Shown: one piece after another, positions 52,360-60,291 of the stretch | Layout of the letters: the number at the start of each line of letters is the position of its first letter | How positions within the stretch are numbered: the stretch's first letter is position 1 | The notes under the pieces: generated by a model | The model's input: the letters and a program-made list of their open reading frames with translations, nothing else | Databases searched by the model: none | What the model was told of the DNA's origin: nothing | NCBI RefSeq assembly: GCF_948948975.1 | Contig: NZ_CARBVX010000002.1 | Span: 119,973 to 183,972, forward strand | Reading direction: 5' to 3' | DNA length: 64,000 nucleotides | Source: an uncultured Lactobacillus sp. | Lineage (GTDB): Bacteria; Bacillota; Bacilli; Lactobacillales; Lactobacillaceae | Position numbers and translations under genes: made by a program

Positions 52360-52659
52360 TCATAAATTAATTATTCGCTTTAACTGCTCGTAAAATTTTT
52401 CTCTAGTCCCTGCTAAAGCAATTATTACAAAATTATTTTCATCATCAATTGTGTATGCAATTCGATATTGTATTCCTCTATAATACAATTTATAGGCATA
52501 AAATCCAGTTAAATCTCCTACTTTAGAGTTCCCTACTTCATAAGGTTTTAGCGCAATCTCATCATAAATTGCATTGTTAATAGCGCTTTTTTAATTTCTA
52601 TCTTTTAACTTTCTTACATATTTATTAACTCTAAGGTCTAAGGTTAATGTAAACCTCAT
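52360..52659 (-). pseudogene. RelE/ParE-type toxin with an internal ochre codon
   Basis: Overlapping the antitoxin stop (ATGA), the frame begins MRFTLTLDLRVNKYVRKLKDRN and meets TAA at 52591-52593. It continues in the same frame as KSAINNAIYDEIALKPYE, then VGDLTGFYAYKLYYRGIQYR and IAYTIDDEN to TGA 52360, a typical RelE/ParE fold of 99 codons. A single base change (TTA to TAA) explains the stop. Neither piece alone has a complete toxin fold. The intact form would act on ribosomes or gyrase; the subfamily cannot be settled. Confidence 0.75.
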
Positions 52660-52982
52660 ATACCAAATTCTCTTGCAGCCTCTTCCTTAGATAGTGGTTT
52701 AGCTTCCTTTGTTTCTTCAACCAATCTGTCTAAAGCACCTGGAATTGCCTTTTTCATTTTACTGAATTGGCTAATAAGTTCAGTACCTTCGTATCCTTGA
52801 GAAACTAAATCTCTTAAAATATCTTCATCAAAATCGAAAAAATCGTCATCCTCTACAAAGATTCCATTCCTTGTAAGTTGAGGTCTAAGCTTCGTACCTG
52901 ACGCTATGTCGAAAGATTTAGGAATAGCAACCATTAAGGAATTCCCTTGTTTTCTTGCTTTAAAAATTTCCGTGCTAATCAC
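52656..52982 (-). CDS. AbrB/MazE-type antitoxin partnering the broken RelE-like toxin
   Basis: A 108-residue protein with an N-terminal AbrB/MazE DNA-binding motif, KARKQGNSLMVAIPKSFDI (residues about 8-26), and an acidic, helical C-terminus (DDDFFDFDEDILRDL to KEEAAREFGI) that would wrap the toxin. The start is a GTG at 52982 with a poor ribosome-binding site, so the true start may be a little downstream. Its stop overlaps the toxin start by 4 bases. It is intact although the toxin is not, which is the common order of decay. Confidence 0.7.
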   Translation of the reverse strand: MISTEIFKARKQGNSLMVAIPKSFDIASGTKLRPQLTRNGIFVEDDDFFDFDEDILRDLVSQGYEGTELISQFSKMKKAIPGALDRLVEETKEAKPLSKEEAAREFGI

Positions 52983-53036
52983 CTCATATATATTGTCTCA
53001 GTTTCTCTAGTAATTACCAGTAATTGCAAAACTTAC

Positions 53037-53249
53037 TTATCCATTGACCATCCAATCATGAAAATTAGGAGATTTTTTAGGATCATAATTTCCATTTTTA
53101 TCAATTTTTACTTTTTCTTCTGGTAATTTAAAAATTAAGTTTTTCCAATCTAATGCTGTAGGCAGCTTTTTAACACGATTTTCGCTGTCCTTTAATTCAA
53201 AATAAACTTTGGTCCCCTTTTCTAAGTCTAATACTTTAGGATAATCCAT
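53037..53249 (-). CDS. Hypothetical small protein downstream of higA
   Basis: A 70-residue soluble protein (MDYPKVLDLEKGTKVYFELK, then TALDWKNLIF and a C-terminal SPNFHDWMVNG). I do not recognise a family. Its ATG overlaps the stop of the preceding small gene by one base (TAATG), so the two are translated together as a pair. The length, acidic/basic mix and the pairing resemble toxin-antitoxin partners, but there is no motif to support it. Confidence 0.5.
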   Translation of the reverse strand: MDYPKVLDLEKGTKVYFELKDSENRVKKLPTALDWKNLIFKLPEEKVKIDKNGNYDPKKSPNFHDWMVNG

Positions 53250-53446
53250 TAGTCTTCACTTCTTTCTTTACCAACTGGAGTTTGTTCTGAAGGATTATAG
53301 CCTAGATCTTCAATCTCTTGTTTCTTTTCTTCCTCACTAATTTTTGGTAATAAGTCCCAAAAATTAAGTTTACTTTTCTTGATTTCTAAATTTTCATTCG
53401 ATTTTAAATTATGCAAAATTAATCTGACGTATTTTTGAATATTCAT
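53249..53446 (-). CDS. Hypothetical small protein overlapping the end of higA
   Basis: A frame of about 66 residues, ending KERSED. The first ATG choices (53467 or 53446) lie inside higA in another frame and have poor ribosome-binding sites, so the start is uncertain. The middle (LNFWDLLPKISEEEKKQEIEDLGYNP) is amphipathic and acidic. No family is recognised. It ends with a one-base overlap onto the 53037 gene, the best sign that it is real. Confidence 0.4.
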   Translation of the reverse strand: MNIQKYVRLILHNLKSNENLEIKKSKLNFWDLLPKISEEEKKQEIEDLGYNPSEQTPVGKERSED

Positions 53447-53708
53447 TACCATGTTCCAATTCAGCATTTCTTAGATCCATATCATTTTGAATATTTAAAA
53501 AATATTTTGAAGATACTCCAAATAATCTACCTAATCTCACAGATGTATCTACAGTAATCTTTCTCTTGTCATGAAGGATATCAAGAATTCTAGAGGTTGG
53601 TACGTCAATTGCCTTAGCAACAGCATATGCAGACAAATTTAATGGTTGCATGAATTCATTCATTAAAATTTCACTCATTTTTGGAGTTGGAATAGTATTA
53701 TCAAACAT
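53409..53708 (-). CDS. higA: HigA-type antitoxin, XRE family
   Basis: A 99-residue helix-turn-helix protein of the HigA/VapI antitoxin family. MSEILMNEFMQPLNLSAYAVAKAI and VPTSRILDILHDKRKI form the HTH, and VRLGRLFGVSSKYFLNIQND is the standard helix after it. It starts behind GAAAGGAAA, 18 bases after the higB stop. The toxin gene comes first, as usual in higBA. It should bind the palindrome at 54042-54075 together with HigB. Confidence 0.88.
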   Translation of the reverse strand: MFDNTIPTPKMSEILMNEFMQPLNLSAYAVAKAIDVPTSRILDILHDKRKITVDTSVRLGRLFGVSSKYFLNIQNDMDLRNAELEHGNEYSKIRQINFA

Positions 53709-53726
53709 ATTATTTCCTTTCTTACG

Positions 53727-54011
53727 TTAATGATAATCAACAATTTCTACATTATAGAAATAATTAGGCGTTTTAACTATAAAACAAATTCTATATTGAT
53801 TATTAATCGTAATGCTGTATTGTCCCTTTCTATCTCCTTCTAATTTTTCTAAATGATTTGCTGGTGGAATTCTTAAATCATTTATATCATTTGCAGCGTC
53901 CATCATCATAAATTTTCTAATAGCTATTTTTTGAATACTTTGGGGTAGTTTTTTTGAAAATTTTTGATTATAAACTTTTTCGGTCTCCTTATCAGCAAAA
54001 GTTAGTATCAT
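53727..54011 (-). CDS. higB: HigB-type toxin
   Basis: A 94-residue RelE-superfamily mRNA interferase of the HigB branch. SIQKIAIRKFMMMDAANDINDLRIPPANHLEKLEGDRKGQYSI-type order is standard: a helical part, then PPANHLEKL, then the GQYSITINNQYRICF strand region with the catalytic-type Arg and Tyr, and NVEIVDYH at the end. All appear intact. The ATG follows GAGGAG. Divergent from it at 54327 is the signal peptidase gene. Confidence 0.88.
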   Translation of the reverse strand: MILTFADKETEKVYNQKFSKKLPQSIQKIAIRKFMMMDAANDINDLRIPPANHLEKLEGDRKGQYSITINNQYRICFIVKTPNYFYNVEIVDYH

Positions 54012-54038
54012 TTTTTTCTCCTCTAATTTTACATCTTT

Positions 54039-54075
54039 ATTATATCTGCTTTACGTATATATGTAAAGCAGATAT
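54039..54075 (-). promoter_or_regulatory. higBA promoter with palindromic operator
   Basis: ATATCTGCTTTAC (54042-54054) and GTAAAGCAGATAT (54063-54075) form a perfect 13-base inverted repeat around eight bases. It covers the -35 (TTTACA, 54062-54067) and half of the -10 (TATAAT, 54039-54044), which are 17 bases apart. HigA binding here would shut off the promoter. Confidence 0.85.
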
Positions 54076-54091
54076 ATTTAGATTATTTTTT

Positions 54092-54166
54092 GTAACAATA
54101 GGGTGTACTCTAATGTTACACTCTCCTCATCCTAAAAAATCAAGAAAAGTGGCGTAACATTAGGGT
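54092..54166. repeat. Cluster of GTAACA-TAGGGT repeats
   Basis: GTAACAATAGGGT (54092-54104) recurs as GTAACATTAGGGT (54154-54166), and CTAATGTTAC (54110-54119) is the inverse of the second copy. They lie between higBA and the signal peptidase gene. They may be remains of a mobile-element end or a regulatory site. Confidence 0.5.
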
Positions 54167-54326
54167 CTAACAGAATTAGAAAGGGAAACATAAAATAGCT
54201 TTAATTTTTATACAAAATGATATCAGAAAAACAAAGCTTAGATTGACAACTTACTCGAACAAAAGAAGCTCAATCCTGATAAAAACAGGTATAATAAAAG
54301 TGATGCAAAAATTAAGGAGCAAAAAC

Positions 54327-54896
54327 ATGGCAAAACATAAAAACGAATCAGCTGAATCTTTTGGTCACTGGCTCCTACAGGTATTTATTTTAGCAATTAT
54401 AATTATTGGATTATATTTAGTTGTATTTCGATTTTTACTTGCTAATGAAACTATCAGTGGACCATCAATGCAGCCAACTTTTGAAAACAATGACCGAGTT
54501 ATTGCAGTACGACACTCTAAGCTTTCTCGAGGAGATATTGTAATATTAAAAGCACCAGATGAACCTGGTGCCCTATATATTAAAAGAATTATTGGAGTGC
54601 CTGGGGACAGCATTAAATCAAAAAATGATGTAATGTATATTAATGGGAAGGCATTTAAAGAACCATATTTGACTGAGTACAAGAAAAAGCTTTCCAAAGG
54701 TCAGCTTTACACAAACAATTTTAGTTTAGAACAACTTTATCATGTAAAACGCGTTCCTAAAAATTGTTACTTTGTAATGGGTGATCATCGTAATGTTTCC
54801 AAAGATTCCCGAATGATTGGATTTATCAAGAGACAAGATATTATTGGTGAGGTAAAATTACGGTATTTCCCATTTAATCAAATAAATTGGTACTAA
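54327..54896 (+). CDS. lepB: Signal peptidase I
   Basis: The ATG 54327 follows AAGGAG; frames open further upstream lack such a site and overlap the promoter (TATAAT at about 54289). The 189-residue protein has one N-terminal membrane segment (about 18-38), then box B GPSMQPT with catalytic Ser47, the Lys86 in LYIKRIIGVPGDS, and box E MGDHRNVSKDSR. It cleaves signal peptides of exported proteins on the outer side of the membrane. It is probably followed in the same transcript by the small gene at 54924. Confidence 0.92.
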   Translation: MAKHKNESAESFGHWLLQVFILAIIIIGLYLVVFRFLLANETISGPSMQPTFENNDRVIAVRHSKLSRGDIVILKAPDEPGALYIKRIIGVPGDSIKSKNDVMYINGKAFKEPYLTEYKKKLSKGQLYTNNFSLEQLYHVKRVPKNCYFVMGDHRNVSKDSRMIGFIKRQDIIGEVKLRYFPFNQINWY

Positions 54897-54923
54897 TATA
54901 TTTTAGAAAGTGTGAACAATAGA

Positions 54924-55109
54924 ATGAGTCCTGAAGAATTATCCGATGCAATTATTGAATTTGAAGTTAAGAATAATGTTAATGACACCGCTCTTGCTTT
55001 TTCAAGTCATGTTTCCGTTGAAAAACTCCATGCAATGAAAACTGGAGAAGCTAAATATACTGTAGAAGAAGCTGAGCAAGTTTTAGATTATATTCACGCT
55101 AACTCTTAA
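54924..55109 (+). CDS. Small helical protein, LBP_cg2779-like
   Basis: A 61-residue protein with MSPEELSDAIIEFE at its start, then NDTALAFSSHVSVEKLHAMKTG and a last EEAEQVLDYIHANS helix. It recalls the small LBP_cg2779 family of lactobacilli, whose role is unknown. A GTG start at 54912 is possible, and neither start has a good ribosome-binding site. It lies 27 bases after signal peptidase and before a terminator. Confidence 0.6.
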   Translation: MSPEELSDAIIEFEVKNNVNDTALAFSSHVSVEKLHAMKTGEAKYTVEEAEQVLDYIHANS

Positions 55110-55130
55110 GTTAATTATTCAACAATAGAC

Positions 55131-55185
55131 AAAAGGAATAAGGTTTTGGTAAAAATGATATGAACCCAAAATCTTATTCCTTTTT
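55131..55185. terminator. Bidirectional terminator
   Basis: AAAAGGAATAAGGTTTTGG pairs with CCAAAATCTTATTCCTTTT with one mismatch. It lies between the plus-strand signal peptidase unit and the minus-strand ABC operon. Confidence 0.85.
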
Positions 55186-55186
55186 A

Positions 55187-56023
55187 TTATATCCGTGCTT
55201 CATGATACTTATTCAGTAGAATAGTATTCACCAAAACTAAAATTATATTTACACCCAGAACTATAAATAAAGTTAAGTAATTACTCGTTAGGTCTGATCT
55301 TACATCACTGGCACTCTTACTTAAAGTAGTTAGAAACATCCCATTTTGTAAAAAGCCAGTTAGTGAGATCAAAATAAAATCGTAAGTATTAATCAAAAAT
55401 ATTAATCCAATACAACCTAATAAAACCACGACCAAGAAATAAACTAACTTACTTATTCTTTCGGGAAGAAAATCACTCACTATTTTTCCCGTAAAGTTAA
55501 TAAGAGTGACAGCAAGATAAATGAATATACCAATTAGAACTATCAAAGCAATGCTAGATAATAAATCCATTACGTGCATCTCTTGCCATAACTTTCCTTC
55601 ACCGATTGAACCAAAGTTTTTAAAAGTAATCTTCCAAAATTCATTTGTTCCCACTACAGGTATTCCTGAAGCAAGAATCATACCTATTTGCAAAACTACT
55701 AAATAAAGACCATTAACAACAGCTGATAAAAGATTTGCAAACAGTAAAGAACTTTCCTTAATTGGAGCTAGTCGCCAAGTTTGAGATGAATATACTTCTT
55801 CATTCTTCCTACTTGAAAGAGCTAAGTAGGCTATATCAAACAATGGCGTGATCATCAGAAAAGCTACTAAGAAATAAGCCTTACTCTCACCCTCAAAAGC
55901 TGAATTAAAGAGTGCCCAAAAACCTAAAAGAATTCCAACAATCACTTGTAAAATCGCTAATCGGTGCACCAGGCGTACTTTGCTTTTAGTCAATTCTTTA
56001 AATATTGATGAAAAAGTTGCCAT
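55187..56023 (-). CDS. ABC transporter permease, second of two
   Basis: A 278-residue membrane protein with about six segments. It is a paralogue of the gene just upstream: both begin TFxxIFKEL/LFNQM, contain YSSQTWRLxPI and end with a hydrophobic LLNKYHEA or LLKNFHEG. It belongs to the operon GntR-ATPase-permease-permease. The pair should form the membrane part of one transporter with the 56848 ATPase. Cargo unknown; YtrA-type operons often respond to cell-envelope antibiotics. Confidence 0.75.
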   Translation of the reverse strand: MATFSSIFKELTKSKVRLVHRLAILQVIVGILLGFWALFNSAFEGESKAYFLVAFLMITPLFDIAYLALSSRKNEEVYSSQTWRLAPIKESSLLFANLLSAVVNGLYLVVLQIGMILASGIPVVGTNEFWKITFKNFGSIGEGKLWQEMHVMDLLSSIALIVLIGIFIYLAVTLINFTGKIVSDFLPERISKLVYFLVVVLLGCIGLIFLINTYDFILISLTGFLQNGMFLTTLSKSASDVRSDLTSNYLTLFIVLGVNIILVLVNTILLNKYHEARI

Positions 56024-56029
56024 ATACTC

Positions 56030-56845
56030 TTACTTCCCTTCATGGAAGTTCTTCAAAAGCCACACATTGATTGAGCCTAAAATAATATCGATGAGTGCCA
56101 TCATTACATTACTTTCTGCAAATCCAATTAGGCTATTAGTTGTCTCTCCCCAGCGAACTTGATTTAGTAAACTCCCTAGATTATTTGTTAAAACAATAAA
56201 GATAAAAATCAAAATGATCATGATAACGAAACGAATTAACTTACTGTGTTTATCAGGAAGAAAGTCAGTAATAGTTCTACTTGATAGATTAAGCAAAGTT
56301 ACAATACTATAAACTAAGATCGCAAACAATAAAAAGGCTAAAAATGCACTTAACATCTCTCCAATTGGAAATGAATCAGAAAATTTCTGCCAAAAATCAC
56401 CTGTATGCGTTTCTTTAGAAAGAGCACGATTAATTTCCCAAATACTAGTTCTAACATCTTTGCTTAAAAATGCTGGTAGAAAAGTAATAATTCCCATTCC
56501 AATTTGAATTAATACGAGGTAAAGCCCATTAACAATAGCAGAAGAGATATTTGCTAAATAAAATTTACTTGATGAAATTGGAACTAAACGCCAAGTCTGA
56601 GAGCTATACTCTTTTTCATTTTGCCAAGCAGATAGAACCACATAGGCCATATCAGCTAATGGAGCAAAAGTACATATCATTACAAACCACGCAATAGGTT
56701 TATCAGAGTTTGAAAATCCACCGTTAGAAAGAATTCCCCAAAGTGCAAAAATAGATGCAGCCACTAATTGCAACAGAGCTAATAAATAAACACTGCGCCG
56801 CTTCTTTTTACCCATTTGATTAAATAGTGCTTTAAAAGTAGTCAT
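56030..56845 (-). CDS. ABC transporter permease, first of two
   Basis: A 271-residue protein with about six membrane segments, paralogous to the following permease (shared YSSQTWRLVPIS block and LANISSAIVNGLYLVLIQIGM). It follows the ATPase gene by two bases and precedes the second permease by six. The two permeases probably form a heterodimer. Substrate unknown. Confidence 0.75.
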   Translation of the reverse strand: MTTFKALFNQMGKKKRRSVYLLALLQLVAASIFALWGILSNGGFSNSDKPIAWFVMICTFAPLADMAYVVLSAWQNEKEYSSQTWRLVPISSSKFYLANISSAIVNGLYLVLIQIGMGIITFLPAFLSKDVRTSIWEINRALSKETHTGDFWQKFSDSFPIGEMLSAFLAFLLFAILVYSIVTLLNLSSRTITDFLPDKHSKLIRFVIMIILIFIFIVLTNNLGSLLNQVRWGETTNSLIGFAESNVMMALIDIILGSINVWLLKNFHEGK

Positions 56846-56847
56846 CC

Positions 56848-57555
56848 TTATTCAGCCCCTTCATCTGCATATAAGCTTTCATAATATTCTTCAATACTTT
56901 TTCCGTGTGCTCTTATATCATCTGCTGAAAGATGACTGGCAATTTTTTTATCTTTAACAATTACTACTTCATCCAAAATTGTTGTAATTTCATTTACAAA
57001 ATGGTCAGAAATAATAATTGTACTATCTGGATTCTTCCAAAGTAAAATTGAATTAATGATTCGTTTTCGAGCTATTGGATCAATACCAGAGAAGGGTTCA
57101 TCAAGTAGGTACAACTTAGCTTCTCTACTTAAAGTAACAGCAATTTCAAGTTTTTCACGCATTCCTCGTGATAATTGCCCTAACTTCATCTCATTGTTAA
57201 GCTTCATGAATGACCGTAATTGCTCGAATTTACTACTATCAAAATCTGAAAATAACTTTTGATAGAATTCTTCTACTTCCCCAATTTTAATAGAGTCACT
57301 CAATCCCTTTAAATTATCCGTCATGGCAATATTAGCTTTACGGTAAACTTCACTACCATCCCCATTGAGCAGTACTTCACCTTGATAATGCTTAGCAATA
57401 CCAACAATTACTCTCATTAAAGTTGTCTTACCAGCACCATTTTCACCGAGCAAGGCAATAATCTTACCTGAATCAACATCCAAGTTCACATTATCAAGAA
57501 TAGTTTTCAAGTTTTTTCGATATGTTAATTCTTTTACTTCAAGTAGTTTATTCAT
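56848..57555 (-). CDS. ABC transporter ATP-binding protein
   Basis: The ATG 57555 follows GGGAG and gives 235 residues; an in-frame start at 57579 lies inside the GntR gene. Walker A is LGENGAGKTT, the signature LSRGMREKLEIAVTLS (with SRGM in place of SGGQ), Walker B LYLLDEPFSGID, and the H-loop ISDHFV. The altered signature is found in other CcmA-type exporters. It is followed by the two permeases and preceded by the GntR regulator, one base away. Confidence 0.88.
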   Translation of the reverse strand: MNKLLEVKELTYRKNLKTILDNVNLDVDSGKIIALLGENGAGKTTLMRVIVGIAKHYQGEVLLNGDGSEVYRKANIAMTDNLKGLSDSIKIGEVEEFYQKLFSDFDSSKFEQLRSFMKLNNEMKLGQLSRGMREKLEIAVTLSREAKLYLLDEPFSGIDPIARKRIINSILLWKNPDSTIIISDHFVNEITTILDEVVIVKDKKIASHLSADDIRAHGKSIEEYYESLYADEGAE

Positions 57556-57556
57556 T

Positions 57557-57925
57557 TTAATCTCCCTTCTTCTCTTCAATAAACTTTTTAAGCTCTTCCA
57601 GCGTCTTTTCTGGGGTTAAGCCTAATTGTGCAGTACTTTCTAAAAATTCGCTCATTGTATCCTTAATTAGCTCTCTACGCTTTTGTAAAATCAACTCTGT
57701 ATCTGTTGTTACAAACGAACCAAGTCCGCGTTTAACTTCTAGAATTCCCTCGGTATTCATTTGATTCAAAGCACGTTGAACCGTATTGACATTTACTGTT
57801 AGATCAACAGCTAATTGGCGAACTGAGGGGACTTTTTCTCCCGGCTTAATTTTCCCTAAAGCGATTTGTCGATAAAGATACTTTTCAATTTGAACATAAA
57901 TTGGAATATTATCTTGAAATTGCAA
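57557..57925 (-). CDS. GntR family regulator, YtrA type
   Basis: A 122-residue regulator. The winged helix occupies residues 10-75 (IYVQIEKYLYRQIALGKIKPG, VPSVRQLAVDLTVNVNTVQRAL), followed by a short helical tail typical of the YtrA subfamily, which has no effector domain. It should repress its own operon, whose other genes encode one ABC ATPase and two permeases. A TAGTGT-14-ACACTA inverted repeat just upstream is a candidate operator. Confidence 0.88.
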   Translation of the reverse strand: MQFQDNIPIYVQIEKYLYRQIALGKIKPGEKVPSVRQLAVDLTVNVNTVQRALNQMNTEGILEVKRGLGSFVTTDTELILQKRRELIKDTMSEFLESTAQLGLTPEKTLEELKKFIEEKKGD

Positions 57926-57942
57926 TCTTTACACCTCTTTAC

Positions 57943-57995
57943 TAGTGTCTGGTTCATCTATTACACTATTATAATACCAAGATGCCTTTTCAAAT
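57943..57995 (-). promoter_or_regulatory. Promoter and likely operator of the GntR-ABC operon
   Basis: On the minus strand TTGTAT and TATTAT lie 17 bases apart (-10 near 57973). Between promoter and gene is the inverted repeat TAGTGT (57943-57948) and ACACTA (57963-57968) around 14 bases, a good candidate site for a GntR dimer. Confidence 0.5.
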
Positions 57996-58044
57996 ACAAG
58001 TTATAATTTTGTTTCACGATTTATAAAATATACTTTTTAATAAA

Positions 58045-58093
58045 AAAATAGTAGATAACAATGCCATTATTTCAAGCATTTTATCTACTATTT
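58045..58093 (-). terminator. Terminator of the pepT operon
   Basis: AAATAGTAGATAA and TTATCTACTATTT (58081-58093) pair perfectly and, on the minus strand, end in a seven-T run. It lies about 140 bases after the pepT stop. Confidence 0.75.
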
Positions 58094-58235
58094 AGCAGAT
58101 TAATAGTATCAGTGTAAAACTATTTTTAATTTTTAATTAATTTAAGATCATTGATAAATAAGTATTTTTAGCTATTAAAGCAATCATAGAAAATAGAAAA
58201 TTTAATCAAAATCACTTAAAAATTGTTTCACTTAT

Positions 58236-59483
58236 TTACTTCTTATTTCTCTCAACGTTTAATTGATTGATCTTACGCAAGACGTCTACAGCTTTCCACA
58301 TACTTTCTAATACAGTGTATTCGTAGCGCCCATGCATATTTTCTTCACCGGCAAAAAGATTTGGACAAGGCAGTCCCATGTAAGTTAATTGGGAACCATC
58401 AGTTCCTCCGCGAACAGGATCTTCGTTAACAGTAAGCCCTTCAGCCTTGTAAGCATCCCTAGCTAAATCAACAATCTCCATGTGCTTTTCTAGTTCATCA
58501 GCCATGTTGTAATATTGATCCCACATCTTAAGTTTAATTCTTTCAGTGCCAAACTCATCATTCATCTTCTTAACGATGTCTTTAACTAGATTCTTTCTCT
58601 CTTCAAGACCATCACGTTCAAAGTCACGAATGATGTAGTCCATATGTGCTGAATCGACTGTTCCATCAAAATTCATCAAGTGGAAGAACCCTTCACGACC
58701 TTCAGTATGTTCTGGACGATCATGTTCAGGCAATTGATTATGGAAATCAATCCCAACTTGAATAGCATTAATCATTTGGCCCTTAGCAACAGCTGGGTGT
58801 ACATTAACGCCTTGAATATCTAAGCCAAATTGCGCTGCTGAAAAAGTACCCCAGTCGAGTTTACCTGGTGCTTCACCATCAACAGTATAAGCAAAATCTG
58901 CCCCAAATTCTTCAACATCAAAGTGTTCTGCACCAGTTCCAATTTCTTCATCAGGAGTAAATGCCAACTTGATTTCACCGTGCTTTTCTTCGGGATACTC
59001 CATTAAGTATTCCGCAAAAGTCATTAATTCAGAAATACCACACTTATCGTCTCCACCAAGTAAAGTATCACCAGAAGCAGAAATAATAGTTTGGCCCTTA
59101 TAGTTCTTTAAATGAGGGAAAACTTCTGGGTCTAAATAAAATTCAGTGTCTCCCAATTGGATCTTAGATTCACCATCATAGTTTTCAGTAATTTGTGGCT
59201 TAACATCAACCGAATTAAAGTCTGCTGTATCACAGTGAGCTAACAAACCAAAAGTAGGCACTTCATAATCAATATTTGAAGGAATAGTCGCAATTACACA
59301 GCCACTTTTTTGATTATAGTGAACATCTTTAAGACCTAGTTCTTCTAAGTCTTTCATGATTACATTTTTTTGAAAGTTTTCTTCTCTTTCAGTTGATGGG
59401 AAACGATCTGAATGTTCATCAGAGCGTGAATTCACCTTAACGTATTTTAAAAATCTAGGTAGTAAATTTGGATATTCTGCCAT
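58236..59483 (-). CDS. pepT: Peptidase T (tripeptide aminopeptidase)
   Basis: A 415-residue M20-family zinc aminopeptidase that removes the N-terminal residue of tripeptides. Metal and catalytic residues are in LAHCDTADFN, GGDDKCGISELM, the general-base segment FTPDEEIGTGAEHF, and the second His in the late GRYEYTVLESMWK. All look intact. No signal peptide, so it is cytoplasmic, a normal part of the peptide economy of lactic acid bacteria. It is 10 bases after the Nif3-like gene. Confidence 0.93.
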   Translation of the reverse strand: MAEYPNLLPRFLKYVKVNSRSDEHSDRFPSTEREENFQKNVIMKDLEELGLKDVHYNQKSGCVIATIPSNIDYEVPTFGLLAHCDTADFNSVDVKPQITENYDGESKIQLGDTEFYLDPEVFPHLKNYKGQTIISASGDTLLGGDDKCGISELMTFAEYLMEYPEEKHGEIKLAFTPDEEIGTGAEHFDVEEFGADFAYTVDGEAPGKLDWGTFSAAQFGLDIQGVNVHPAVAKGQMINAIQVGIDFHNQLPEHDRPEHTEGREGFFHLMNFDGTVDSAHMDYIIRDFERDGLEERKNLVKDIVKKMNDEFGTERIKLKMWDQYYNMADELEKHMEIVDLARDAYKAEGLTVNEDPVRGGTDGSQLTYMGLPCPNLFAGEENMHGRYEYTVLESMWKAVDVLRKINQLNVERNKK

Positions 59484-59493
59484 TTTTGTCCTC

Positions 59494-60291
59494 CTAAAAT
59501 AAATCTTGAAATGGGTTAGTTGATACCTCTGAAATTACTACAGGTACATTCCAATTATAATCCTGATTCCACTTTTCAAGTCGGTCCCCAACCTTATATT
59601 TAAAAATTTTTTCAGTGTAGTGTCCTGGATCAACTACTGTTAAGCCTGAAGAGATCATATCATGACCAACGTGATAGTATACATCTCCGGTTATAAATGC
59701 ATCAACTCCATCAACTAGAGCTTGACGCCAGAACTTACCGCCATCTCCGCAAATAAAAGCTACAGTTGAGATTAACTTATCATTATCAGCAGTAATCAGT
59801 CTTGCCATTGGAATTTGCATCTTGTCTTTAACATAATAAGCAAATTCCTTAGCTGTCATTTTCTTATGTAGTTTACCCTTTCTACCAATCGCAATTCCAT
59901 CAGTATCGAAGGCAAAAGGCTTAACCTCTTCTAAGCCTAATTCTTCAGCTTGCCAATCTGCTGAGCCGTTTTGAGCCTTGTCAGAATTGGTATGAATTGA
60001 ATATACCGTAATTCCATTAGCAATTAGCTTACCGTACATTGCATTTTGAGGATCAGCAAAATCAAGATTCTTAGCTGGTCTAAACATCACTGGATGGTGG
60101 CTAATAATGAGGTCAACTCCCTTTTCAATTGCTTCATCTACTACTTGCGGACGAACGTCTAACGTAGTCATTACCTTGGTAACATCTGCATCCATTGATC
60201 CTATTTGCATCCCAACTGGATCACCTTCAGAAGCAATTTCCTCAGGAAAGTCTTTTTTTAAGCGAGCTACAATATCCGCTACTTTTGTCAT
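59494..60291 (-). CDS. Nif3-like dinuclear metal centre protein
   Basis: A 265-residue protein of the Nif3/YqfO family, forming hexamers with a dinuclear metal site. Metal ligands are seen in IISHHPVMF, IHTNSDKA and the late VDPGHYTEK. Databases often name it GTP cyclohydrolase I type 2, which is not supported by this sequence. It overlaps the TrmK stop by 4 bases; the trmK-nif3 pair is conserved across Firmicutes. Confidence 0.9.
   Translation of the reverse strand: MTKVADIVARLKKDFPEEIASEGDPVGMQIGSMDADVTKVMTTLDVRPQVVDEAIEKGVDLIISHHPVMFRPAKNLDFADPQNAMYGKLIANGITVYSIHTNSDKAQNGSADWQAEELGLEEVKPFAFDTDGIAIGRKGKLHKKMTAKEFAYYVKDKMQIPMARLITADNDKLISTVAFICGDGGKFWRQALVDGVDAFITGDVYYHVGHDMISSGLTVVDPGHYTEKIFKYKVGDRLEKWNQDYNWNVPVVISEVSTNPFQDLF

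Larger units (their letters stand above)
57926..58235. other. Intergenic region upstream of the GntR operon
   Basis: These 310 bases hold the GntR operator/promoter at 57943-58010 and the pepT terminator at 58045-58093. The remaining 58094-58235 are AT-rich with nothing further recognised. Confidence 0.6.

Noticed and set aside
59494..60291. Naming the Nif3-like gene GTP cyclohydrolase I type 2.
   Set aside because: The sequence only supports a dinuclear metal Nif3 fold; the enzymatic name is carried over from database annotation without visible support.
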